Below are positions 1 through 5,360 of a DNA stretch of 6,871 bases, piece by piece. The first letter of the stretch is position 1, and every line of letters begins with the position of its first letter. The stretch is taken from positions 1 to 6,871 of the forward strand of contig CAISIP010000623.1 in assembly GCA_903885415.1 (NCBI GenBank), read 5' to 3'. Source of the DNA: an uncultured beta proteobacterium (GTDB lineage Bacteria > Pseudomonadota > Gammaproteobacteria > Burkholderiales > Burkholderiaceae_C). A program made the translations under genes and the position numbers. Under the pieces are notes generated by a model. That model did no database searches. It saw nothing but the letters and a program-made list of their open reading frames with translations, and was not told where the DNA came from.

Positions 1-904
1 ATCGACCCGCCTGCAGGGCGGTATACATGTCCGCCACCTTGCCCTGTATGAGCTGGAACTCACCGATGCTCTGGCCGAACTGCTTGCGGTCGTGAATATA
101 GGGCAGCACGTTGTCCATCACCGATTGCATGATCCCGATCGGACCCGCTGCCAACACCGCGCGTTCGTAATCGAGTCCGCTCATCAGCACCTTCGCGCCA
201 CTGTTGAGGCCGCCGAGCATGTTTTCGAGCGGCACCTCGACATTGCGAAACACCAGTTCACCGGTATGGCTGCCACGCATTCCGAGCTTGTCGAGCTTTT
301 GCGCGATCGAGAATCCTGCCATGCCTTTTTCGATCAGGAAGGCGGTGACGCCGCGCGCGCCGAGTTCGGGTTCGGTCTTGGCATAGACCACCAGCGTATC
401 GGCGTCCGGACCGTTGGTGATCCAGAACTTGCTGCCGTTGAGCAGGTAATGGTCTCCCTTGTCCTGCGCCTTGAGCTGCATCGAGATCACGTCGCTGCCG
501 GCGCCAGACTCGCTCATCGCCAGCGCGCCAACATGCTCGCCGCTGATCAGCTTGGGCAGATATTTTTGCCGCTGCGCCTCGCTGCCATTGCGTCGGATCT
601 GGTTGACACACAGGTTGCTGTGGGCGCCATAGCTCAGACCGACCGAGGCCGACGCGCGGCTTATTTCCTCCATCGCGATCATGTGCGCAAGGTAGCCCAT
701 TGCCGCACCGCCATAGGTCTCGTCAACGGTGATGCCGAGCACGCCCAATGCCCCCATCTTGCGCCACAGGTCCATCGGAAACTGGTCGCTGCGATCGATT
801 TCTGCAGCGCGCGGAGCAATCTCTGCCTGCGCGAATGCGCGCACGGTGTCGCGCAAGGCGTCGATGTCCTCGCCGAGTTGAAAGTCCAATCCGGGCATGT
901 TCAT
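1..904 (-). CDS. liuA: Isovaleryl-CoA dehydrogenase, N-terminal ~301 residues (3' end off window)
   Basis: Acyl-CoA dehydrogenase flavoprotein. It would oxidise isovaleryl-CoA to 3-methylcrotonyl-CoA in leucine breakdown and pass electrons to ETF. My translation begins MNMPGLDFQLGEDIDALRDT. The family signature ALAMSESGAGSD lies at residues 127-138, followed by the FAD-contacting WITNG at 161-165 and RKQFGQSIGEFQLIQ at 273-287. The segment SGLDYERAVLAAGP (242-255) matches the isovaleryl-CoA dehydrogenase subgroup, whose catalytic glutamate lies in this helix (E247 here). Most other short- and medium-chain relatives carry theirs about 120 residues later. The usual length is about 390 residues, so roughly the last 90 are missing. 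The start at 904 is favoured by GGAG six bases upstream; an in-frame ATG at 898 is the alternative. It follows the thioesterase by 59 bp on the same strand and is probably co-transcribed with it. The specific substrate is supported by E247 and the adjacent liuR, but is still inferred. Confidence 0.92.
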   Translation of the reverse strand, partial: MNMPGLDFQLGEDIDALRDTVRAFAQAEIAPRAAEIDRSDQFPMDLWRKMGALGVLGITVDETYGGAAMGYLAHMIAMEEISRASASVGLSYGAHSNLCVNQIRRNGSEAQRQKYLPKLISGEHVGALAMSESGAGSDVISMQLKAQDKGDHYLLNGSKFWITNGPDADTLVVYAKTEPELGARGVTAFLIEKGMAGFSIAQKLDKLGMRGSHTGELVFRNVEVPLENMLGGLNSGAKVLMSGLDYERAVLAAGPIGIMQSVMDNVLPYIHDRKQFGQSIGEFQLIQGKVADMYTALQAGR

Positions 905-910
905 GCTGCT

Positions 911-914
911 CTCC
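911..914 (-). promoter_or_regulatory. Shine-Dalgarno site of liuA
   Basis: GGAG on the minus strand lies 6 bases before the ATG at 904 and 12 before the in-frame ATG at 898. The spacing favours the first. It is one of the few clear ribosome binding sites in the window. The rest of the 905-963 gap shows no promoter or hairpin that I can recognise, which fits read-through from the thioesterase gene. Confidence 0.6.
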
Positions 915-963
915 AGGTCGCTACGGTGGGCATGTGTTCAAGGCCATGGGCGCGCGGGGCCAT

Positions 964-1422
964 TCAGTAGCGCTTGGCGACCGACGCCAGCGTTTGCTGC
1001 ATCAGCGCGCATGCAGTGCGCTGGCCCTGGTCGTCTATGTGCTCCACTTCTGCGGTGGTGACGATGATGCGCTTGCCGGCCTTCAGGACCCGACCGGTAG
1101 CCAGCAGCCTACCGCCGATATGGGCGCTGAGGAAATTGATCTTGTACTCGACGGTCGTGACCTCCATTCCCTCGGGGATGACGGTCAGCGCGGCATAGCC
1201 ACCGGCGATGTCGGCCAACGCGCCGATGGCGCCGCCATGGAATCCGCCCTGTTGCTGCGTCACGCGCTCGCTGTAGTCAAGCGCCACCTCGCACAGGCCG
1301 GGTGCCACCCGCACCAGTTCCGCAGACCAATGCGCCATCAAACCCTGACGCCCGAAGCTCTCGCGTACACGCCGGTGCAGTTCCGGGTGTTCGGCGGCGT
1401 TTGCTGCGGGGTCTGGGTGCAT
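964..1422 (-). CDS. PaaI-family hotdog-fold thioesterase
   Basis: 152-residue single-domain hotdog protein, the normal length for PaaI-type acyl-CoA thioesterases. An N-terminal helix (about 11-30) leads into a strand with AELVRVAPG at 34-42. The active-site segment is QQGGFHGGAIGALADIAGG (about 57-75), with the family's HGG at 62-64 and acidic D71 on the hotdog helix. The late strand VEYKINFLSA (91-100) is also typical. Such enzymes hydrolyse acyl- or aryl-CoA thioesters in the cytoplasm. The substrate cannot be read from sequence. Its position directly upstream of isovaleryl-CoA dehydrogenase, behind a predicted LiuR operator, suggests release of CoA from short branched acyl-CoAs. No good Shine-Dalgarno precedes the ATG at 1422. 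M29 would cut off the N-terminal helix, so 1422 is preferred. Confidence 0.9.
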   Translation of the reverse strand: MHPDPAANAAEHPELHRRVRESFGRQGLMAHWSAELVRVAPGLCEVALDYSERVTQQQGGFHGGAIGALADIAGGYAALTVIPEGMEVTTVEYKINFLSAHIGGRLLATGRVLKAGKRIIVTTAEVEHIDDQGQRTACALMQQTLASVAKRY

Positions 1423-1454
1423 GGGCTGGGGCGGTGGGTCAGGTGCAAGACGGC

Positions 1455-1483
1455 AGAAGAAGTGACGTTTACGTAAACGTCAA
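1455..1483 (-). promoter_or_regulatory. Candidate promoter of the thioesterase-liuA unit
   Basis: On the minus strand TTGACG (1483-1478) resembles a -35 box. After 17 bases comes TCTTCT (1460-1455), only a 3 of 6 match to a -10 box. Transcription would start near 1448, about 25 bases before the thioesterase ATG. The -35 hexamer has the same placement relative to the palindrome as in the stronger liuR promoter, and that is the main reason to list it. The poor -10 could mean that activation is needed or that the unit is read from the liuR promoter. Confidence 0.35.
1463..1482. promoter_or_regulatory. Predicted LiuR operator, copy 1 (thioesterase-liuA side)
   Basis: Perfect 20-bp palindrome tgacgtttacgtaaacgtca in the 66-bp gap between the liuR stop and the thioesterase start. 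The inner 16 bases, acgtttacgtaaacgt (1465-1480), recur exactly at 1987-2002. The copies agree over 19 bases (1465-1483 and 1987-2005). A long perfect palindrome is the binding-site type expected of a MerR-family dimer, and the sequence resembles the LiuR motif described by comparative genomics in proteobacteria. Seen: the palindrome and its duplication. Inferred: binding by the adjacent regulator. The site begins 6 bp beyond the liuR stop codon. Confidence 0.78.
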
Positions 1484-1488
1484 CGCGA

Positions 1489-1917
1489 TTATCCGCGATC
1501 CACAGCGGTTTTCGAGGCGCCGCCGGAGGCTTTTTCGACTTTCAGCAGCAGGGAGCGCGCTTCCTTTTCATGCGCCTTGACTTCCTCCAGATTGGCGATC
1601 AGGTCGGCCATCTGCTCTTCCAATGCCCCGCGGTGGGTGGCCAATACCTGCAAAAACTTCTTTAGCTGCGGCCCGGTGTCGCGCGGACTGTCGTAGGTGT
1701 CGATGATGTCGCGCGCCTCGCTCAGAGACAGGCCCAGGCGCTTGGCGCGCAGGGTGAGCTTGAGCCGGGTTCGGTCGCGTGCGCTGTAGGCACGGCTGCG
1801 GCCGGCAGGGCCGGTTCGCTCGGGCCGCAGCAATCCCATATCCTCGTAGAACCGGATCGCGCGGGTCGTGAGATCAAACTCCTTGGCCAGGTCGCTGATG
1901 GTGTAGTGGGTTGCCAT
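1489..1917 (-). CDS. liuR: MerR-family regulator of leucine/isovalerate degradation
   Basis: 142-residue MerR-family DNA-binding protein. The winged helix begins at YTISDLAKEFDLTTRAIRFY (5-24), followed by EDMGLLRPER (25-34). The second half of the DNA-binding domain, RLKLTLRAKRLGLSLSEARD, is at 51-70. A predicted antiparallel coiled-coil dimer helix runs from about 83 to 128. There is no cysteine in the whole protein, so it is not a metal- or redox-sensing MerR member with cysteine ligands, and no separate effector domain is present. Identification as LiuR rests on the neighbouring isovaleryl-CoA dehydrogenase and the palindromes on both sides of the gene. Known LiuR proteins control branched-chain amino acid breakdown genes; the effector here is not known. 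The gene diverges from the MBL hydrolase across 117 bp. No strong Shine-Dalgarno precedes the ATG at 1917. Confidence 0.87.
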   Translation of the reverse strand: MATHYTISDLAKEFDLTTRAIRFYEDMGLLRPERTGPAGRSRAYSARDRTRLKLTLRAKRLGLSLSEARDIIDTYDSPRDTGPQLKKFLQVLATHRGALEEQMADLIANLEEVKAHEKEARSLLLKVEKASGGASKTAVDRG

Positions 1918-1976
1918 GGTGGATCAGAAAAGACGCAGGCGGCGCGCCAGGCGCACCGGGTAAATACAATGCGTGG

Positions 1977-2005
1977 ATTAAATCTTACGTTTACGTAAAC
2001 GTCAA
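1977..2005 (-). promoter_or_regulatory. liuR promoter with operator inside the spacer
   Basis: Minus-strand TTGACG (2005-2000) is a 5 of 6 match to the -35 consensus. It is followed by exactly 17 bases and then TTTAAT (1982-1977), a 5 of 6 match to the -10 consensus. The predicted start is near 1970, giving a leader of about 50 bases. The palindrome at 1987-2002 overlaps the -35 box and fills most of the spacer, so a bound regulator would compete with or remodel RNA polymerase. That predicts autoregulation of liuR. Confidence 0.6.
1987..2002. promoter_or_regulatory. Predicted LiuR operator, copy 2 (liuR/MBL divergent gap)
   Basis: Perfect 16-bp palindrome acgtttacgtaaacgt, identical to the core of copy 1 and in the same orientation as judged by the flanking caa on its plus-strand right side. 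It lies 70 bp from the liuR start and 32 bp from the MBL hydrolase start, so one bound dimer could influence both divergent genes. Binding by LiuR is inferred from location and duplication. Confidence 0.75.
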
Positions 2006-2034
2006 ACCGTCGCCCACCATAGCAGGCATCGCCG

Positions 2035-3090
2035 ATGAACGCACTTGAAAGTCAGCTCCACTACCCGATGGGCGACGCCCTGCCGACCGCGGGGTCGACG
2101 ATCGAGGTGGCGCCCGGCGTCCGATGGATCCGGATGGACCTTCCGTTCGCGCTCAACCATATCAATCTGTGGCTGCTGCGCGACAACATAGACGGCCGGC
2201 AAGGCTGGAGCGTGGTCGATTGCTGCATTTCACGCGACGAGTCGAAGGCCCAGTGGGAGCAGATTTTTTCCACCCAACTCGAAGGCCTGCCGATACTTCG
2301 GGTGATCGTGACGCATATGCACCCCGACCACATCGGCCTGGCCTATTGGCTGTGCGAGCGCTGGGATGTCCCCCTGTGGGCCAGTGCCACCGATTACCAC
2401 GTCGCGCGACTCGGCGCCATGGGGGCCAGCGCTTTTGGCGGCGAGTCGGCCGCCCGCTTTTTTGCCGCGCACGGCCTCACCGACCCCGGCATGGCAGAGC
2501 AAATCCGGGCCCGATCCCACTATTTTTCCAATCTGGTTCCGGCGGTTCCACCAAGCTACCGGCGCATGATGGACGGCGACACGCTGCACGTCGGCGCACG
2601 CCGATGGACCTGCATCAGCGGCTATGGCCACTCGCCGGAGCATATTGCGCTGTACTGCGCGGACGACGGGTTGCTGATCGGCGGCGACATGATGCTACCG
2701 CGCATATCGACCAATGTCAGCGTCTACGAGGTGGAGCCCGAGTCCAACGCCCTCAAGCATTTCCTCGATTCGATCGACAAGTTTCGCGCGCTGCGGGTCG
2801 ACACGCTGACCCTGCCTTCGCACGGAAAACCATTCACCGGGCTGCACATCCGGATCGAGCAACTGCATGCACACCACCGCGAGCGGTTGGCCGAAGTGCT
2901 GACCGCCTGCGCCGAGCGCGCCTGCAGCGCGAGCGATATGCTGCCCGTCATCTTCAAGCGCAAGCTCGACCTGCACCAGACGACATTTGCGATGGGGGAG
3001 TCGGTCGCGCATCTTCATGCGCTGTGGTTTGAAGGTCGACTGCATCGCACGATGTGCGATGACGGCATTTACCGGTTCAGCGCGGTGTGA
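2035..3090 (+). CDS. MBL-fold metallo-hydrolase, LiuR-linked
   Basis: 351-residue metallo-beta-lactamase-fold protein. The metal site is nearly complete by eye: THMHPDH at 93-99 (H94, H96, D98, H99), GYGHSPEH at 196-203 (H199), GGD at 216-218 (D218), and SHGKPF with H263. This is the ligand set of two-metal MBL hydrolases such as glyoxalase II and LACTB2-like enzymes. Residues from about 270 form a helical tail rich in His and Arg, probably an accessory winged-helix-like domain as in other long MBL hydrolases. No signal peptide is seen, so it is probably cytoplasmic. The substrate is unknown. The fold includes thioester hydrolases, so a role on acyl-CoA intermediates of leucine breakdown is a reasonable inference from the shared operator region, but unproven. 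A weak AGG (2024-2026) precedes the ATG by 8 bases. Only a -10-like TACAAT at 1965-1970, without a -35 box, was found upstream. Confidence 0.92.
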   Translation: MNALESQLHYPMGDALPTAGSTIEVAPGVRWIRMDLPFALNHINLWLLRDNIDGRQGWSVVDCCISRDESKAQWEQIFSTQLEGLPILRVIVTHMHPDHIGLAYWLCERWDVPLWASATDYHVARLGAMGASAFGGESAARFFAAHGLTDPGMAEQIRARSHYFSNLVPAVPPSYRRMMDGDTLHVGARRWTCISGYGHSPEHIALYCADDGLLIGGDMMLPRISTNVSVYEVEPESNALKHFLDSIDKFRALRVDTLTLPSHGKPFTGLHIRIEQLHAHHRERLAEVLTACAERACSASDMLPVIFKRKLDLHQTTFAMGESVAHLHALWFEGRLHRTMCDDGIYRFSAV

Positions 3091-3106
3091 GCTCGGTTTT
3101 GCAATC

Positions 3107-3982
3107 TCAGGACCAGGGCGCCAGCGCCTCGTCTTTGAGCTGCAGTCGCAGCGCTGCGTAGTCCGGCACCACCGCGCGCACCGTATCCCAAAAACGCGGA
3201 CTGTGGTCCATCACGCGCAAGTGGCTTAGCTCGTGCGCGACGACATAGTCAATCACGCCAACACGAAAGTGGATCAGGCGCCAATGCAAGCGGATCGAGC
3301 CGTCGGCACGCGCACTGCCCCACCGGGTTCCGGCGCTGCTGAGCGAGAGCTTGCGCCAATGCACCCCGAGCAGCGGCGCGAAATGGTCGAGGCGTTCGGT
3401 AAAAACGCGTTTGGCCTGGCGCATCAGCCAGGCTTGCACGGCATCTCGGATCTGGTCGGCGCTGGCCTGCTGCGCCAAGCCCAGACGCAGCCGAAGGCGC
3501 GGCGCACCCGGCGGCGCGTCCGGGTCCTCCTGCAGAACCGCCCCCGCATCGGAAAAGCCATGGCCCGGGTCGATCACGACCACCGCCTGCTCGCCCAGAA
3601 AGGGCAGCATGGCGCCGTTCTTCCACTCGATGCGGCTTGACGCCATGCGCAGATGGCGTTCGCGCGCCTGGCCGAGCTTCTGGACGATCCAGGCCGACTT
3701 TTCCTCCAGTGCCGCCGACACCTCGTACAACGGCACCCATTTTGGCGCGCTAACAACCAGCCCGTCCGGGCCGACCACAAAGCCGATGGTTCGGCGTTTT
3801 CCTCGCCTGAATTCATAGCCGACGATCGCGTCGCCCAGTCGGGCTTCGCGGTTGGAACGCGGATGGCGAAATACCGCCGGCGGCAGTCCGTCACCGGCCG
3901 AAAGGGGCGCGACGGCTGGCGCCTGCGGCACAGCTTCCTGTGGCGCAAACAGGTCAAGGCTGAACTGCAGCAGGCTGCGCAT
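3107..3982 (-). CDS. YgjP/DUF45-type M48-like metal-dependent hydrolase
   Basis: 291-residue protein of the YgjP (DUF45) family, related to SprT-like and M48 zinc hydrolases. The zinc site is HELSHL at 250-255 (H250, E251, H254), with a third histidine in HSPRFW at 260-265. Before it lie the family's TRWGSARADGSIRLHWRLI stretch and YVVAHE. The N-terminal domain contains the usual YEFRRGKRRTIGFVV strand pair. The protein is longer than E. coli YgjP, with about 50 extra N-terminal residues and a Pro/Asp-rich insertion near 150-160. A UTP pyrophosphatase activity has been reported for YgjP-type proteins, and others are treated as putative peptidases; the sequence does not decide between these. 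It starts 12 bp after the plsC stop, with no clear Shine-Dalgarno, and is likely the last gene of the glyS cluster. Its stop faces the MBL gene stop across 16 bp with no terminator hairpin. Confidence 0.92.
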   Translation of the reverse strand: MRSLLQFSLDLFAPQEAVPQAPAVAPLSAGDGLPPAVFRHPRSNREARLGDAIVGYEFRRGKRRTIGFVVGPDGLVVSAPKWVPLYEVSAALEEKSAWIVQKLGQARERHLRMASSRIEWKNGAMLPFLGEQAVVVIDPGHGFSDAGAVLQEDPDAPPGAPRLRLRLGLAQQASADQIRDAVQAWLMRQAKRVFTERLDHFAPLLGVHWRKLSLSSAGTRWGSARADGSIRLHWRLIHFRVGVIDYVVAHELSHLRVMDHSPRFWDTVRAVVPDYAALRLQLKDEALAPWS

Positions 3983-3994
3983 GGTCGAATTGGC

Positions 3995-4729
3995 TTAGCG
4001 GTAGGCGTCGGGGTCGAGCCTGTGCATTTCGGCCTCTATCCAGGCTTCGACTTCGCGCATCAGCTCTTCGGGTTGGCGTCCCTGACTGGGAATCGGCTTG
4101 CCGATCGATACGTCGACCAAGCCCGGCCTCTTGACAAAAGCCTTGCGCGGCCAGCACTTGGCCGACGTGACGGCAATCGGAATCACCGGTGCGCCGGTCT
4201 CGATCGCCAGCCGGGTTCCGCCGGACTTGTAGACGCCACGCTGCCCGCGCGGGATCCGAGTTCCCTCCGGAAACATGATGATCCAGATGCCGCGCGCGAG
4301 CAGTTCCTTGCCCTGCACCACAACCTTGTTAAAGGCCTTGGCCCGCAGGCTGCGGTCGATATGGATCATGTCCAGCCTTCCCATCGCCCAGCCGAAGAAC
4401 GGTAGGTATAGCAACTCCTTCTTGAACACATAGGCCAGAGGGTGCGGCATCAGGGTAGGCAGCAGGAAGGTCTCGAAGGTGGACTGGTGCTTGACCAGCA
4501 GGATGGCCGGACTGGTTGCGCCATCGGGCAGATTCTCCATCCCGCTGACCCGGACCCGGATTCCCAGCAGAACACGCGCGCCTCCCGTGGCCCAGCCCAG
4601 CCAACGCACCGCCATCCACCACAGCGGTGTACCGCGCGTCCACAAAGACGCCAGCAGCATGATGATTCCCCACGGAACTACGGTGAGCAACATCCACAGC
4701 ATATGCAGTAGCGAACGGATCAGCGCCAT
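3995..4729 (-). CDS. plsC: 1-acyl-sn-glycerol-3-phosphate acyltransferase
   Basis: PlsC-type acyltransferase that would convert lysophosphatidic acid to phosphatidic acid at the inner membrane. From the start at 4729 it has 244 residues, close to the family norm. A hydrophobic membrane segment (about 8-30) is followed by the catalytic block KHQSTFETF with H81. Next come LLYLPFFGWAMGRLDMIHIDR (substrate-binding block, split here at about 106-126), FPEGTR at 153-158, and VIPIAV at 182-187. The usual HX4D motif is HX4E here (H81, E86). The frame stays open to an ATG at 4807, which would add 26 Arg/Pro/Ala-rich residues overlapping gmhB. MALIRSLLHMLW at 4729 looks like the natural N-terminus and leaves a 46-bp gap after gmhB. 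Neither start has a strong Shine-Dalgarno. A related lyso-lipid acyltransferase cannot be excluded. Confidence 0.9.
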   Translation of the reverse strand: MALIRSLLHMLWMLLTVVPWGIIMLLASLWTRGTPLWWMAVRWLGWATGGARVLLGIRVRVSGMENLPDGATSPAILLVKHQSTFETFLLPTLMPHPLAYVFKKELLYLPFFGWAMGRLDMIHIDRSLRAKAFNKVVVQGKELLARGIWIIMFPEGTRIPRGQRGVYKSGGTRLAIETGAPVIPIAVTSAKCWPRKAFVKRPGLVDVSIGKPIPSQGRQPEELMREVEAWIEAEMHRLDPDAYR

Positions 4730-4775
4730 CCGGAGCCCGGAAAATGATCGGGATTCATTCGACGCGCGAGCAGGC

Positions 4776-5360
4776 CTAGCGTGTGGCGGCCGTGCCGACA
4801 GGGGCATCGCGGCGGATCAGGAAGTCGGCAAAGGCTGCTAGGTTCTCATGCACGATGGTCGCTGCCGGAAAGAATTCGGGCAGCGTTCGCCCGCGGTAGG
4901 CGGCACCCCGACCGGTCAGTAGCAGATGCGGCTCGCATCCGGCAGCCAGCCCGGCGAGCAGGTCCTCTTCCATGTCACCGACAGCAGGCATTCCACTCAG
5001 GTCGACGCCGTAGCGCTCACCGATCTGCTCGAACAGGCCGGGGCGCGGCTTGCGGCATTGGCAGCCCTCGTCCGGCGCATGCGGGCAAAAGAACACCGCG
5101 TCGATGCGCCCGCCCACAGCGGCCAGCATCCGGTGCATCTTAGCTTGCACCGCGTTGAGCAGCGCCACGTCAAACAGCCCGCGTCCCAGACCACTTTGGT
5201 TGGAGGCGACCACCACGTGCCAGCCGGCGTGGTTAAGCCTTGCGATGGCCTCCAGGGCGCCAGGCAAGGGCTTCCAGGCCTCGGGCGTCTCTACAAACTC
5301 GGCGCATTCTTCGTTGATGGTCCCATCGCGGTCGAGCACGACCAGTTTCATCGATTGCAT
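4776..5360 (-). CDS. gmhB: D-glycero-beta-D-manno-heptose 1,7-bisphosphate 7-phosphatase
   Basis: 194-residue HAD-superfamily phosphatase matching GmhB in length and motifs. It removes the 7-phosphate from heptose 1,7-bisphosphate in ADP-heptose synthesis for the LPS inner core. HAD motif I is LDRDGT with nucleophile D10 and acid/base D12. Motif II is ASNQSG (S53, N54). K104 sits in CRKPRPG, and VGDMEEDL at 127-134 supplies the acidic pair D129/D133. A zinc-binding loop characteristic of GmhB is complete: C92, H94, C100 and C102 in CPHAPDEGCQC. Histidinol-phosphate phosphatase is a close relative, but the context is not his. The ATG overlaps the glyS stop by one base (TGATG), which implies translational coupling. 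M4 at 5351 is a plausible alternative start. PlsC follows, so the pair supplies two parts of the outer envelope. Confidence 0.93.
   Translation of the reverse strand: MQSMKLVVLDRDGTINEECAEFVETPEAWKPLPGALEAIARLNHAGWHVVVASNQSGLGRGLFDVALLNAVQAKMHRMLAAVGGRIDAVFFCPHAPDEGCQCRKPRPGLFEQIGERYGVDLSGMPAVGDMEEDLLAGLAAGCEPHLLLTGRGAAYRGRTLPEFFPAATIVHENLAAFADFLIRRDAPVGTAATR

Noticed and set aside
92..970. Plus-strand 292-codon open frame opposite liuA
   Set aside because: It is antisense to a clear isovaleryl-CoA dehydrogenase, shows no recognisable motif, and long antisense frames are common in GC-rich coding DNA.
748..1476. Plus-strand 242-codon open frame across the thioesterase gene
   Set aside because: It spans the liuA/thioesterase gap and two real minus-strand genes, is low-complexity in composition, and resembles no family.
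1484..1497. Imperfect inverted repeat cgcgattatccgcg at the end of liuR as a terminator
   Set aside because: The arms are very short and imperfect, there is no T-run, and it lies within the liuR stop region next to the operator.
2124..3032. Alternative plus-strand frame inside the MBL hydrolase (302 codons, Arg/Pro-rich)
   Set aside because: Its Arg/Pro/His-rich composition is typical of a shifted frame, while the other frame carries the complete MBL metal site.
3653..4405. Plus-strand 250-codon open frame crossing the YgjP-type gene and plsC
   Set aside because: It covers the junction of two convincing minus-strand genes and has no family resemblance.
4730..4807. N-terminal extension of plsC from the ATG at 4807
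   Set aside because: The 26 extra residues are Arg/Pro/Ala-rich, overlap gmhB, and precede a natural membrane-anchor N-terminus; kept only as an alternative start.
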